Shown here one piece after another: positions 51,974 through 59,943 of a stretch of DNA of 64,000 nt. Location of the stretch: contig NZ_FOXK01000009.1 of NCBI RefSeq assembly GCF_900115695.1, positions 232,246-296,245 on the forward strand, given 5' to 3'. Position 1 is the first letter of the stretch, and every line of letters begins with the position of its first letter. Made by a program: the position numbers and the translations under genes. This stretch comes from Ectopseudomonas toyotomiensis. Lineage in GTDB: Bacteria; Pseudomonadota; Gammaproteobacteria; Pseudomonadales; Pseudomonadaceae. The notes below the pieces were generated by a model that saw only the letters and a list, made by a program, of their open reading frames with translations, searched no databases and was not told the DNA's origin.

Positions 51974-52380
51974 AGCAACCGCCCGAAGCGCACGGGTTGG
52001 GCTTCAAACCATGCGTCACCGCTGGTTTCCTGCTCGGGCGGGGTGGCCAGACCGAGCGATGCGGTGCCAGCGGCCACGCGCTTCAAGTAGTCGACGGCAT
52101 CCTCATAGCGCTGGCGTTTGTCCTCGGTTAGCTGGCCACCCTCGGACGACATGCGGTACAGGGCAATATCGCCACAGACCCGCACCAGCACGTCTGGCAC
52201 CTGCGGCAGCGGCAGGCGATGTTTCACGCCCACATAGCTGTCGATTTCGGACGTGGCGGCGGTCAATGCGTCCTCAACCACGTCCGCATCGATATCGCCG
52301 TCCTGGTCACGGTCAGCCACAAGCAGCACGGCGTCCAGGCCGTACTGCTTGATCAGCGCCTCAAGGGTCGCGTAGGCCAT
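51970..52380 (-). CDS. DUF1320 family protein (Mu gp36-like head-tail connector)
   Basis: A 136-residue protein. MAYATLEALIKQYGLDAVLL at the start, DALTAATSEIDSYVGVKHRL, then PLPQVPDVLVRVCGDIALYR and DAVDYLKRVAAGTASLGL are the DUF1320 (gp36) signature. It resembles the gp6-type connectors that attach to the portal. It is 2 bases from the preceding gene and overlaps the following one, so it is part of the same translational run. Confidence 0.9.
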   Translation of the reverse strand: MAYATLEALIKQYGLDAVLLVADRDQDGDIDADVVEDALTAATSEIDSYVGVKHRLPLPQVPDVLVRVCGDIALYRMSSEGGQLTEDKRQRYEDAVDYLKRVAAGTASLGLATPPEQETSGDAWFEAQPVRFGRLL

Positions 52381-52382
52381 GG

Positions 52383-52835
52383 TTATGCCTCGCCGTCCTG
52401 CTGCGCGGCCGGTTGCTCGCCGGCTTGCTCGTCCTGAGCGGCAGGCGTGTCAGCCTCGGCTTTGTCAGCCGCTTTTGCGGCTGGCTTAGCGGCTGGCTTG
52501 GCCGGCGCTTTTGCAGCGGGTTTGGCACCGGCCTTGGCTGCCTTCGGCTTGGCCGGCGCTGCCCTGGTCGGCTTGGCCGGGGCCGACTTGGCACCTTCCT
52601 GGGCGGTGTTGCTGCCAGTGTCACCAGGCTCCGAGCCGCCACCTTGGCCAGCACTCTGCTGCGCCGGGCCAGGCAGTTCGCCATCGATCAGCTCGACGGT
52701 AAGCACCGGGTCGGCCTGGAGCTTTGCCAGCATGCTTTCGGTGAAGCGCTCGGCCGGGTGGTCGGTGGCAAGCCGGGGGTGGCTGATGCCACAGCGCCGG
52801 TAGCCGTCCCGTTTTGACTTGATACGAACGATCAT
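52383..52835 (-). CDS. HI1506-related phage protein with Lys/Ala/Pro-rich tail
   Basis: A 150-residue protein. The N-terminal 55 residues (MIVRIKSKRDGYRRCGISHP, then FTESMLAKLQADPVLTVELI) match the small HI1506/gp35-like domain seen after the capsid gene in Mu-like phages. The remaining part is low-complexity, mostly Ala, Pro and Lys with repeated AKPAAK units and an acidic Gln-rich end. The tail is likely disordered; its role is unknown. Confidence 0.78.
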   Translation of the reverse strand: MIVRIKSKRDGYRRCGISHPRLATDHPAERFTESMLAKLQADPVLTVELIDGELPGPAQQSAGQGGGSEPGDTGSNTAQEGAKSAPAKPTRAAPAKPKAAKAGAKPAAKAPAKPAAKPAAKAADKAEADTPAAQDEQAGEQPAAQQDGEA

Positions 52836-52847
52836 GGCGGCGCCCCC

Positions 52848-53765
52848 TTAGACCAGCTCGTCGCATACGAACAGCTCGGCCGTGCCGGCCCATTCGTTGC
52901 CACCGTTCTCGTCCTTGACCAAGAGCTTGCGTGCCTGCGCTTCCAGTTGCGGCGGCACGACCAGGAGCGTCGGCTTGATCTTCATCGGGCGGCCGCCATC
53001 AGCGGTGAAGCCCTGCATGGCAGCGCGGGCTTTGCCGTAGTTATCGCCAGTCAGCGGTTGCTGAGAGGCGTAGGCCATCTGCCAGAAGCCAAAGCCGGCG
53101 TTGCAGCGGTAGCGCACGCCATGCACGTAAACGTCATGGTTGAACACATGGTCGCTGTTGTTGGGATCGGTCTTGCTGGTGATCTCGGGCTTGGTGCGTT
53201 CCTGGAAGATCAGCGGCTTGATCGCGCGCGTGGTGTCCAGCAGGAACCAGGCCGGGCCGGGGTCAGCGGCTGGCACGTCCATATTGCTGACCGAGGTCAC
53301 GGCGCCAGTGCCATCGGTGTTCTCGTAGACCGGGTGTTCTTCGTCGAAGAAGTTCTGGCCGTCGTAGCAGGCGGTGGTAAAGCCTGCCTTGAGCAGCTCG
53401 AAAACCAGCGACTCGGGGTGGTACGCAGCGGCGCGGCCCATCTCGGTGAACATCGGCATGAACACGCCAGCCAGGTCGTCCTCGACCTTGTCGCGCTCGA
53501 TGGTGACGGTGCCCTCGAACTTGCGGTTTTTGATGGCGTAGCCGTGCGCCGCCATGTCCTTGAGTACGCGGGCACCGATCCACTCGCGCAGGGTCGGGAA
53601 CTGGCCCAGCCACGGGTAGATGTTCTCGCTGGTGGAACTGGGCACCAGGGTGGCCACCTTGGCCCACTGGGTCGTTTGCTGGGCGGCTGCCAGCGCCTTC
53701 TGGTACTCGGCGCGGTAGCCGGCGAACAGCGCGGCCAGCAACGCGGGGGTAATGGACACTGCCAT
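52848..53765 (-). CDS. Major capsid protein (Mu gpT-like)
   Basis: A 305-residue major head subunit. MAVSITPALLAALFAGYRAE begins the delta-like N-arm; SENIYPWLGQFPTLREWIGA, EGTVTIERDKVEDDLAGVFM and KPTLLVVPPQLEAQARKLL are hallmarks of the Mu gpT family. It directly follows the protease/scaffold gene (one base between stop and ATG), the standard Mu-like order, so protease and capsid are made together. Confidence 0.94.
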   Translation of the reverse strand: MAVSITPALLAALFAGYRAEYQKALAAAQQTTQWAKVATLVPSSTSENIYPWLGQFPTLREWIGARVLKDMAAHGYAIKNRKFEGTVTIERDKVEDDLAGVFMPMFTEMGRAAAYHPESLVFELLKAGFTTACYDGQNFFDEEHPVYENTDGTGAVTSVSNMDVPAADPGPAWFLLDTTRAIKPLIFQERTKPEITSKTDPNNSDHVFNHDVYVHGVRYRCNAGFGFWQMAYASQQPLTGDNYGKARAAMQGFTADGGRPMKIKPTLLVVPPQLEAQARKLLVKDENGGNEWAGTAELFVCDELV

Positions 53766-53766
53766 G

Positions 53767-54765
53767 TTATTGAGCCTCGCTGATGTGTTTGCGGTATTGG
53801 TCGTCGCTCATGCCGAACATCCGCGCGGCTTGCTGCTGCTCGGCGTTGAGCGCGGTTTTGTTCTGCTCGTCCACCTTGCCTTCGGGCACGACCGTAGCCG
53901 TCACCGAGGGCGCCGCTTTGACGAACTCGCGGAAGCGTTCCAGGCCGCCTTCCTCCTGACAGGCCGCCAGGTGGTAGCCCTTGGTGGCCGGGGTGATCTT
54001 CCCGGCGTTGAGGGCCGCGTCGATTTCGGTGTTGATGGCCTTGTCATGCTCGGCCTTGTCGCGCTGCTTGAGCTGCTGTTCGGCGTTGAGGGCGCGCTGC
54101 TCCAGGGCGTTGTAATCGAGGCGCGGCACGTACAGATTCAGTGAAGGCACGCCCTCGGAGTTGAGGGCAGCCTTTTCCTTGGCCGCCGTCAGCGCGTTGA
54201 TGGCAGCGACGGCGTCCTCTTCCGTCGCGGTTTCAGGCAAGCCCAGGGCTGCCCGGATGGCTGCTGCGAGCATCGGGATGTTCTCCGTGGTGGGTTGTTC
54301 GGCGTTGAGCGCCTTGGTCAGCAAGTTCGGCTTGTTGACCAGGCCAAAGCTGCTAAAGCGGTGGATGCGGCCGGTGTCGTCGTAGGTGAAGACCGGCGAG
54401 ATGTAGCGGTACTCGCGCTCGGCGATGGCATTGCGGGCCTTGGCAGTCCACTCCACGCGGGCCTCAATGGCGCCGCGCTCGTTGATGCGGTACTCACGCG
54501 CCCAGCCGGATGCCGGGGCGTCTTCGCCTTGCGGGGCTTTCAGCTCGGTGGCGTGTACGTAATCAAACGGCAGGTCAGCGCCTGCGGTGTGCGCCTTGGT
54601 GGCTGCCAGCACCTGGGCCGGGTCATACGACCAGGTGCGGCCATCGCGGCCGGTCACTGTCGGGCCAGGCGGCAGCACCTCGACCCACTCGGGCACGTCG
54701 GCGCTCAGCTCGAAACAGAGGGCTGTGGAGGTGGTGCGATTGAGTGCGGCGGTTTGAGTGTTCAT
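53767..54765 (-). CDS. Phage prohead protease with scaffold domain (Mu gpI/Z-like)
   Basis: A 332-residue fusion. The protease domain (about 1-155) has VEVLPPGPTVTGRDGRTWSY, DLPFDYVHATELKAPQGEDA (His-containing active-site region) and YRYISPVFTYDDTGRIHRFS followed by SFGLVN. The rest is a helical scaffold with KALNAEQP, RALNAEQQ and TALNAEQQ motifs and an acidic, Gln-rich stretch. The start MNTQTAALN lies in a hairpin within the repeated promoter-like element at 54756-54821. The portal protein carries the same ALNAEQQ motif. Confidence 0.92.
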   Translation of the reverse strand: MNTQTAALNRTTSTALCFELSADVPEWVEVLPPGPTVTGRDGRTWSYDPAQVLAATKAHTAGADLPFDYVHATELKAPQGEDAPASGWAREYRINERGAIEARVEWTAKARNAIAEREYRYISPVFTYDDTGRIHRFSSFGLVNKPNLLTKALNAEQPTTENIPMLAAAIRAALGLPETATEEDAVAAINALTAAKEKAALNSEGVPSLNLYVPRLDYNALEQRALNAEQQLKQRDKAEHDKAINTEIDAALNAGKITPATKGYHLAACQEEGGLERFREFVKAAPSVTATVVPEGKVDEQNKTALNAEQQQAARMFGMSDDQYRKHISEAQ

Positions 54766-54821
54766 GCCGCCATGGTCGGCGGCATGAGGGGGGCGGGATT
54801 AGGGGACGGGTGTCAGTAACT
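54756..54821 (-). promoter_or_regulatory. Repeated leader/late-promoter-like element, copy 2 (before protease operon)
   Basis: 66 bases matching 62462-62526 with three mismatches and one one-base indel. Reading leftward: GTTACTGACACCCG, a TAATCC -10-like hexamer, a C run, then a 9-bp hairpin (CATGCCGCC / GGCGGCATG) whose right arm contains the protease ATG. A 7-codon ORF (MPPTMAA) ends in a TGA overlapping that ATG. The position equals that of the PI late promoter of phage Mu. The shared sequence is direct; promoter function is inferred. Confidence 0.65.
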
Positions 54822-54831
54822 GCACAGGCTT

Positions 54832-55824
54832 TCAGTCGTCATCGTTACTGTCGGCTTTTGGCCAACTAATCGAGACTAAGTTCGCTCCGGTGATACCTGA
54901 GCGCCCCTCACGAGCATTGATCTCCATGATCACATGCTTGATACCGAACGCCCCGTCCTTGAGGATGCTGATCTGCTGCTCTGAAAGCACTCCAGGAGCC
55001 GCGTCGACCATGAGCTGCCGGCCGTCAGCAGTTCTGGTTACAGCAAAGCGATAGGTGCCGCCGAACACTTTGGGGAACTTGACCTCGTTGATTTCAAACT
55101 CGCCATCAAGGCGAATTTCTTTGGCCTGGACGCGTGGGGTCGGCACGATCTCAGCGGCGCGCGCGCCAGTAATGATGGATTGATCTGCGATTTTGATGTT
55201 GTCCTCAGCCTTCAAGCGTTTGGATAAATCACTCTTGAAGTCATCCAACGCCTCATGAGTCTTTTTCAGCTCTGGCTGCTGTGTCAGTGCTTTGGTCACC
55301 ATCTCCAAGCGTTTGGTTTCTTCTTGGGAGAGCGTGACAGTGGTTTCCTCACCATGCAGTCGCTCTTTCGTCTGCAGCCAATCCTTCCAGCCGACAGACG
55401 TTGTCAGCATGGCCCCAACGGAAACCAGCAGGATGAGTACCTGTTTGCCGTCCATTTTTGAACTCTTCACGATCTCGTTCAAAGCCTTGCCCAATTCAGT
55501 GATGAATTCGGTGCTGCCTTTCTCAATGACCACAACCAATTCCAATTGGTCACGATCATCTTGTTTCAGCGCTCTCGTATCCTCTGTCTGGTATTTGGCC
55601 CGACAGTAGATGCGATAGATCTCCTTCTGTAGCTCAAGGATGGGGGGCATCACCCTGGTAGGCACGGTGCCGTTGAAGTCCTCCCCCTTGATGGTCAGCC
55701 GAAAGACTGGCCAGCCTTCAAAGCTGATCTGAGCAGTCTCGCTAATCTCACCGGCAAGCGCCTGCTGCAGCGCTGTCCATGCTTCCTGTTCGTTCTTGAT
55801 CGTTATTTTCTCAACAGCAGCCAT
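54832..55824 (-). CDS. GC-poor cargo (moron) gene of unknown function, one membrane span
   Basis: A 330-residue protein inserted between the F-like and protease genes, where Mu has no such gene. N-terminal soluble domain (SFEGWPVFRLTIKGEDFNGT, ILELQKEIYRIYCRAKYQTE), one hydrophobic segment (about 127-145, KQVLILLVSVGAMLTTSVGW), a charged coiled-coil (about 155-205) and a C-terminal beta domain (EIRLDGEFEINEVKFPKVFG, GTYRFAVTRTADGRQLMVDA). Hand counts give 29/60 and 27/60 G+C in two samples, against 39/60 in the adjacent F gene. It has its own promoter-like sequence and a GGGAGG ribosome site. No family was recognised; it is likely a lysogenic-conversion or defence-type gene. Confidence 0.85.
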   Translation of the reverse strand: MAAVEKITIKNEQEAWTALQQALAGEISETAQISFEGWPVFRLTIKGEDFNGTVPTRVMPPILELQKEIYRIYCRAKYQTEDTRALKQDDRDQLELVVVIEKGSTEFITELGKALNEIVKSSKMDGKQVLILLVSVGAMLTTSVGWKDWLQTKERLHGEETTVTLSQEETKRLEMVTKALTQQPELKKTHEALDDFKSDLSKRLKAEDNIKIADQSIITGARAAEIVPTPRVQAKEIRLDGEFEINEVKFPKVFGGTYRFAVTRTADGRQLMVDAAPGVLSEQQISILKDGAFGIKHVIMEINAREGRSGITGANLVSISWPKADSNDDD

Positions 55825-55855
55825 CGGGCCTCCCTGGTCTATTCGGGCACTACAG

Positions 55856-55884
55856 ATCGTTAATCCTCACCGATTTGCAGTCAA
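55856..55884 (-). promoter_or_regulatory. Possible promoter of the cargo gene
   Basis: Reading leftward, TTGACT (55879-55884) and AACGAT (55856-55861) are 17 bases apart, with an AT-rich spacer. The start codon lies 32 bases on. The -35 matches consensus at five of six positions, the -10 only at three. Expression from the prophage state would fit a cargo gene. Confidence 0.5.
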
Positions 55885-55910
55885 ATAGCCATTAGGCAGC
55901 CACGCAGGCC

Positions 55911-55929
55911 GCGTTAGACCGGCGTTAGA
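55911..55929. repeat. Direct repeat GCGTTAGA upstream of the cargo gene
   Basis: GCGTTAGA occurs at 55911-55918 and 55922-55929, 11 bases apart (one helical turn). It lies upstream of the possible cargo promoter in the 182-base gap after the F gene. It could be an operator, or chance. Confidence 0.35.
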
Positions 55930-56006
55930 AACTGTTTTCGAGCCTCACCCCTAGCCGTGGTAGCCATTGACCGCCGCTCGTTGCGTGGCGGGCCGTTTTG
56001 GCGGGG

Positions 56007-56798
56007 TCAGCTTTCGGCCGATACTGCGGCCTCTTTCTCTTCCAGGAGCTGCTGCGCCCTGGCCAGCCGGGACACCTTGCCGGGGTTGTACGCCCAGCCA
56101 GGCTCTACGCCTTTCGGCACGCTGACGACCTGGCCCGTCCGCTGGTTGACGTATTCCTGCATGCCCAGGTCTGGCGCTGTAGTGGCGTAGCTACCGGACG
56201 CCTGCAGGCGCTCGGCCTCGCGGCGGCTCACCTGGCGAACCCAGCATTTGCAGCCCCACCCGTTTGGCGGGAAGTGCGTCTCCCACCACGGGTCATCGGC
56301 GCGCAGCAGGATGCCGGCCCAGCCCACATGCTCGGGGCGGTGCTCTCGGCTCGGGCCGAGGGAGTACAGCAAGTAAGGGTGCGTCCTGGTCGTGCGCTCG
56401 ATGCGCTCCCACTGGCCGGCCGCATGGGCCTGGCGCAGGTTCACGTCATAGATGGTCTTCAGCCGTCGCGGGCTGCCCAACTGCACCTCGCTCGTTTCCC
56501 CGGTCAGCGGGTCAAGCAGTTCGCCACGGCCCCACCAACCGAGCTTCTCCAGGAGCGGCTGCAGGTCGCGCTTGAACTCTGCGAAGGCCTGGCCACCCTC
56601 GATGGCCTCGTCCACTGCTGCGCGGATCGCCTCCAGGATGTCCAGGCGCATGGCCTTGGCCACCGTCCATGCCGTGGCGTGCTCTTCCTGGAACACGTCA
56701 CGGTGATCGAAGCCCACCCGGTAGCCCTTGGCGCGCAGGTAGTCGAGCGCTTCCTTTGGCACAGGGACGGGCAGCGGCTCACGGGTTGGCCCGGTCAT
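56007..56798 (-). CDS. Phage head morphogenesis protein (Mu gpF-like)
   Basis: A 263-residue minor head protein. ALDYLRAKGYRVGFDHRDVF, then FAEFKRDLQPLLEKLGWWGR, RRLKTIYDVNLRQAHAAGQW and the C-terminal core HPYLLYSLGPSREHRPEHVG with WWETHFPPNGWGCKCWVRQV are diagnostic of the Mu F / SPP1 gp7 family. The two Cys residues in GCKCW are conserved. It overlaps the portal gene by 4 bases. The next late gene in Mu would be G or I, but here the cargo gene intervenes. Confidence 0.92.
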   Translation of the reverse strand: MTGPTREPLPVPVPKEALDYLRAKGYRVGFDHRDVFQEEHATAWTVAKAMRLDILEAIRAAVDEAIEGGQAFAEFKRDLQPLLEKLGWWGRGELLDPLTGETSEVQLGSPRRLKTIYDVNLRQAHAAGQWERIERTTRTHPYLLYSLGPSREHRPEHVGWAGILLRADDPWWETHFPPNGWGCKCWVRQVSRREAERLQASGSYATTAPDLGMQEYVNQRTGQVVSVPKGVEPGWAYNPGKVSRLARAQQLLEEKEAAVSAES

Positions 56799-58369
56799 AG
56801 CTGGTCGCTCACGTCGCCCTTGGCGCGGGCCTTGAACGTGGCCAGGGCCAGGCGCTCGATCAGGGCGCTGTCGTCCATCTGGTCGAGCAGGCCGGCCAGG
56901 CCGGCGCGGAACTCGTCGAAGGTTTCAACCTTTTGCGCCAAGGCTTGCACGGGATCGAGCACGGGTTTCATCACCGGCACCCAGTCGCCAAGCTCGTCGG
57001 CCACCAGTTCGTCCAGCTCGTCACGCGTCGGCTGCTGCTCAGCGTTGAGCGCCTTGTGCTTACCGCAGGCCGGACAGGCGCAAGGTGTTTGCTGATGGTT
57101 CAAGGCCAGCGGCTGCATGGAATGCTGCGGGCGCAGCACCTGGGCGCCAGACTGGGGCGCAGACAGGCCGAACTTGTCCAGGATGGCCGAAGCCTCTACC
57201 GGCAGCCCTCGGTCAATGAATGGCCCCAGGGCATCGGCCAGCGCCTTCAAGTCCTCGGCCTCGGTCACCTGCAGGACGATGCGCGGGTAGCGATCCTGCG
57301 GGCCGTAGTTAAGGTCGATAAAGGTTTGCACCAGGTCGCGGTTCAGGGTCGCGGCCAACTGCTTGGCATCGGCGCGCAGAATGTCCATGCGCACTTCGTT
57401 ATGCACGTTGGCCTGGCTCTGGCTAGACCCATCATCGGTGGTCATGGTCTGGCCAAGCACGCCCTTGCTGATCTGCTTGTCCAGCCATTCGGCCATGCGC
57501 TCGAACAGCTCGGCACCGCCTGCTGCGTTGGCGATTTCCTGGAACTCGATCTTCATGCCTTCCGGCATCACGGCTGCGGCATCGGCAGCGAGCTGGGCCA
57601 CGGCGCGGCGTAGTACGGCGATATCGTCAGACTTGGCACCCGGCCCATAACGACCAATGCGCAGCGGCATGCCGTATAGCTCGGCAAAGCGCATCCAGTC
57701 CTTGAGGCCGAACGCCTTGCACATGAACGACACGGCCACCAGGCGCGCGACGCCGCCACGGATCGGCAGGCCTGACTTCAAGCGCGGTTTATGGACGATC
57801 AGCTTGCCAGGCGGAATCTCCAGCCCATCACCGCCCTCGCTGCGCAGTTGCAGGCGCTGGCCGGTGACCTTGTCGAACTGGAACCAGCGCGGGTCGCGGT
57901 GCTCATAGCGGGTTGGCCAGAACTGGCCGCCGATCAGTTGCCAGATAGGCTCGGCCACCGAGAAGCCCTTGCCGATGGCATCGAGCAGGTCATCGAGCAT
58001 GTCGCTGAACTCGGGCGCCTCGACCAGTTCGCGCACAACGTCCGCCAACTGCTCGTCGTGCTCGTCCTCGCTCGCGGCCTCGACAACGACCGGCAACCCG
58101 GAGACGGCCCGCTTGCGCGTGCCCAGCACGGCGGCATAGTGCGGGTCTTTCTCCTCCATTTCCTCGGCCAGGGTCAGGTAGGAGTAATGGTCGCCCTGGG
58201 CGGCGGCATTGAGGATCGAGCGCAGGCGCGCCGGGTCGAGGGTGGCGGAGACAGACTCGACCGTCCAGGCTTGATAGACGCCCGTAGTGCTGGCTTGCAC
58301 CAGCTCCTGGAGCAGCTCGGTTTTGTGAATCGGCCGGCCCTGGGCGTCCACGATCACGGATTCAGCCAT
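56795..58369 (-). CDS. Portal protein, DUF935 (Mu gp29-like)
   Basis: A 524-residue portal that docks terminase and nucleates the head. Signature stretches: MAESVIVDAQGRPIHKTELL, TLDPARLRSILNAAAQGDHY, YAAVLGTRKRAVSGLPVVVE and LIVHKPRLKSGLPIRGGVAR. Near residue 435 lies a possible metal motif CACPACGKH, followed at once by KALNAEQQ, a motif also found in the protease/scaffold. The ATG at 58369 overlaps the terminase TAA by one base (TAATG), so it was chosen over a GTG two codons upstream. Confidence 0.93.
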   Translation of the reverse strand: MAESVIVDAQGRPIHKTELLQELVQASTTGVYQAWTVESVSATLDPARLRSILNAAAQGDHYSYLTLAEEMEEKDPHYAAVLGTRKRAVSGLPVVVEAASEDEHDEQLADVVRELVEAPEFSDMLDDLLDAIGKGFSVAEPIWQLIGGQFWPTRYEHRDPRWFQFDKVTGQRLQLRSEGGDGLEIPPGKLIVHKPRLKSGLPIRGGVARLVAVSFMCKAFGLKDWMRFAELYGMPLRIGRYGPGAKSDDIAVLRRAVAQLAADAAAVMPEGMKIEFQEIANAAGGAELFERMAEWLDKQISKGVLGQTMTTDDGSSQSQANVHNEVRMDILRADAKQLAATLNRDLVQTFIDLNYGPQDRYPRIVLQVTEAEDLKALADALGPFIDRGLPVEASAILDKFGLSAPQSGAQVLRPQHSMQPLALNHQQTPCACPACGKHKALNAEQQPTRDELDELVADELGDWVPVMKPVLDPVQALAQKVETFDEFRAGLAGLLDQMDDSALIERLALATFKARAKGDVSDQL

Positions 58370-59943
58370 TACCACACACCTCCCACGTTGCGGCCACCGC
58401 TGAACGTGTCGTCATCATCGAATGAATTGCTATTGCTGGAGCGCACGGCCTCATAGCCGTACTGCTCGATGTCCATGCGGCTGGCGAAGCGGGCCAGGGC
58501 GATGGCAATACCGGCGTCGCCGTGGCGCTGCGCCGCGCCTTTTTCGTTTGTCCTGGACTCGGGGATTCGGGCCACGCCCTTGACCATGCGGAATGCGCGC
58601 AGGTCGGCTATCACGTCACGATCCGATGGCAGGTCGTACAGCGTTCCGTCATCGAGGTCAGCCTTGAGGCCGGGCATGTTGTCTCGATACCAACCCTCGG
58701 TAAGCATTACCTGGCTGATGCGGTTGTGGCCGTACTGCACGGCCGCCGCCTCGGCCAGCGCCTGGCCATTGCCCCGCGCGTCGTTGGCTCCGGCCATGAA
58801 GTTAGGCAGGCGGTCGACGATGTAGAACAGGATCTGCTCTTGTTGCTTGAAAGGGACGTTTCGCAGCTCGACCATGAAGGGCGGTCGCTTGCGGCTGTCC
58901 TGCTCCTGGAGCAATGGCACGATCACAGAAAGGTCGCCGCTACGGGCGAAGTCCATACCGTAGAAACTCCAGGCACCGGCCGGCAGTTGTGCCAAAAGCG
59001 GTGCTAATTCACGCTCGCACCAGGCCAGGCTATCAACCAGCCGTAAGGGCTCGGCGATGACTTCATACCCAACAGGGTAAGAGAGCCGCAGCACCGGCAC
59101 GCTGGAACGGCTCCGAGCTTCCAGGATCGCAAGACTTAGGAAGGTGCCACCGCCCTGGCTTGGTACGCAGTCCAGTTCCTCGTCGGCAGCGTCGCTGTAG
59201 TAGCTGTAAACGTCCTTTACCCACTCCAGCTCTTCGGCCTCGTCCCAAGGGATGCCTTTGCGCAGGCAGACGCGCTTGTACAAGCCATCGGCCACTGCCT
59301 CTTTGAAGGTGCAACGGAACAGCGCCCCCTTGCGCTTACCGGCCCGTATCTCATCAATCAGCTCGTTGAACGGATTGTCGGTGCCGTTGTGGGTACTGAT
59401 CACATGCACCTCACCGCCCCAGATGAGCAGCGCCAGTGCAGCCTTGAGCAGTTCCGCCAGGTCGGAGTGGAACGCCGCCTCGTCGATCACTACCACGCCC
59501 TGGCGGCCCCGCAAGTTGCTTGGCCGACTGGTCAGGGCAACAATGCGATAGCCCGAGGGGAACGTGATGGTGTAGGTCTTGATGTTCTTATCTGCGTCCT
59601 CGTCGTGCCAGATAGCTTCCTCGATCTCGCCCGCCGCATAGTTGAACGCACGCGCCCACATGGCGCAGGCCTGGATGTATTCAACAGTCATGTCCTGGTT
59701 GTAGCCCAGGTAATAGACGTTCATGCCCCCGGCCACCGTGGAGCTGGCCGCGACCAACACGTTGTCGGATGCCTCCGCCCAGGTCAGGCCGATACGGCGG
59801 CTTTTCTCGCCAACCTTGAGGGGCGCCCGCAACTTGACCCAGCGCTGCTGATACGGGAGCAGGACGACTGGCACGCCGGGCACCCGGCCGCCCGAAACGG
59901 CCTCATGCAGTGGCGATAGCTTGTGCTCGATGTTGGCACTCAC
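58369..59943 (-). CDS. Terminase large subunit (Mu gp28-like)
   Basis: A 524-residue packaging ATPase/nuclease. The ATPase domain shows GEKSRRIGLTWAEASDNVLV (Walker A-like, deviant as in Mu gp28), VVVIDEAAFHSDLAELLKAA (Walker B plus Glu) and HVISTHNGTDNPFNELID (coupling motif). The nuclease domain has YGMDFARSGDLSVIVPLL and later acidic residues (NDARGNGQALAEAAAVQYG). The 3-prime end encodes a Ser/Asn/Asp-rich tail. Overlaps the small terminase gene by 4 bases. Confidence 0.94.
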   Translation of the reverse strand: MSANIEHKLSPLHEAVSGGRVPGVPVVLLPYQQRWVKLRAPLKVGEKSRRIGLTWAEASDNVLVAASSTVAGGMNVYYLGYNQDMTVEYIQACAMWARAFNYAAGEIEEAIWHDEDADKNIKTYTITFPSGYRIVALTSRPSNLRGRQGVVVIDEAAFHSDLAELLKAALALLIWGGEVHVISTHNGTDNPFNELIDEIRAGKRKGALFRCTFKEAVADGLYKRVCLRKGIPWDEAEELEWVKDVYSYYSDAADEELDCVPSQGGGTFLSLAILEARSRSSVPVLRLSYPVGYEVIAEPLRLVDSLAWCERELAPLLAQLPAGAWSFYGMDFARSGDLSVIVPLLQEQDSRKRPPFMVELRNVPFKQQEQILFYIVDRLPNFMAGANDARGNGQALAEAAAVQYGHNRISQVMLTEGWYRDNMPGLKADLDDGTLYDLPSDRDVIADLRAFRMVKGVARIPESRTNEKGAAQRHGDAGIAIALARFASRMDIEQYGYEAVRSSNSNSFDDDDTFSGGRNVGGVW

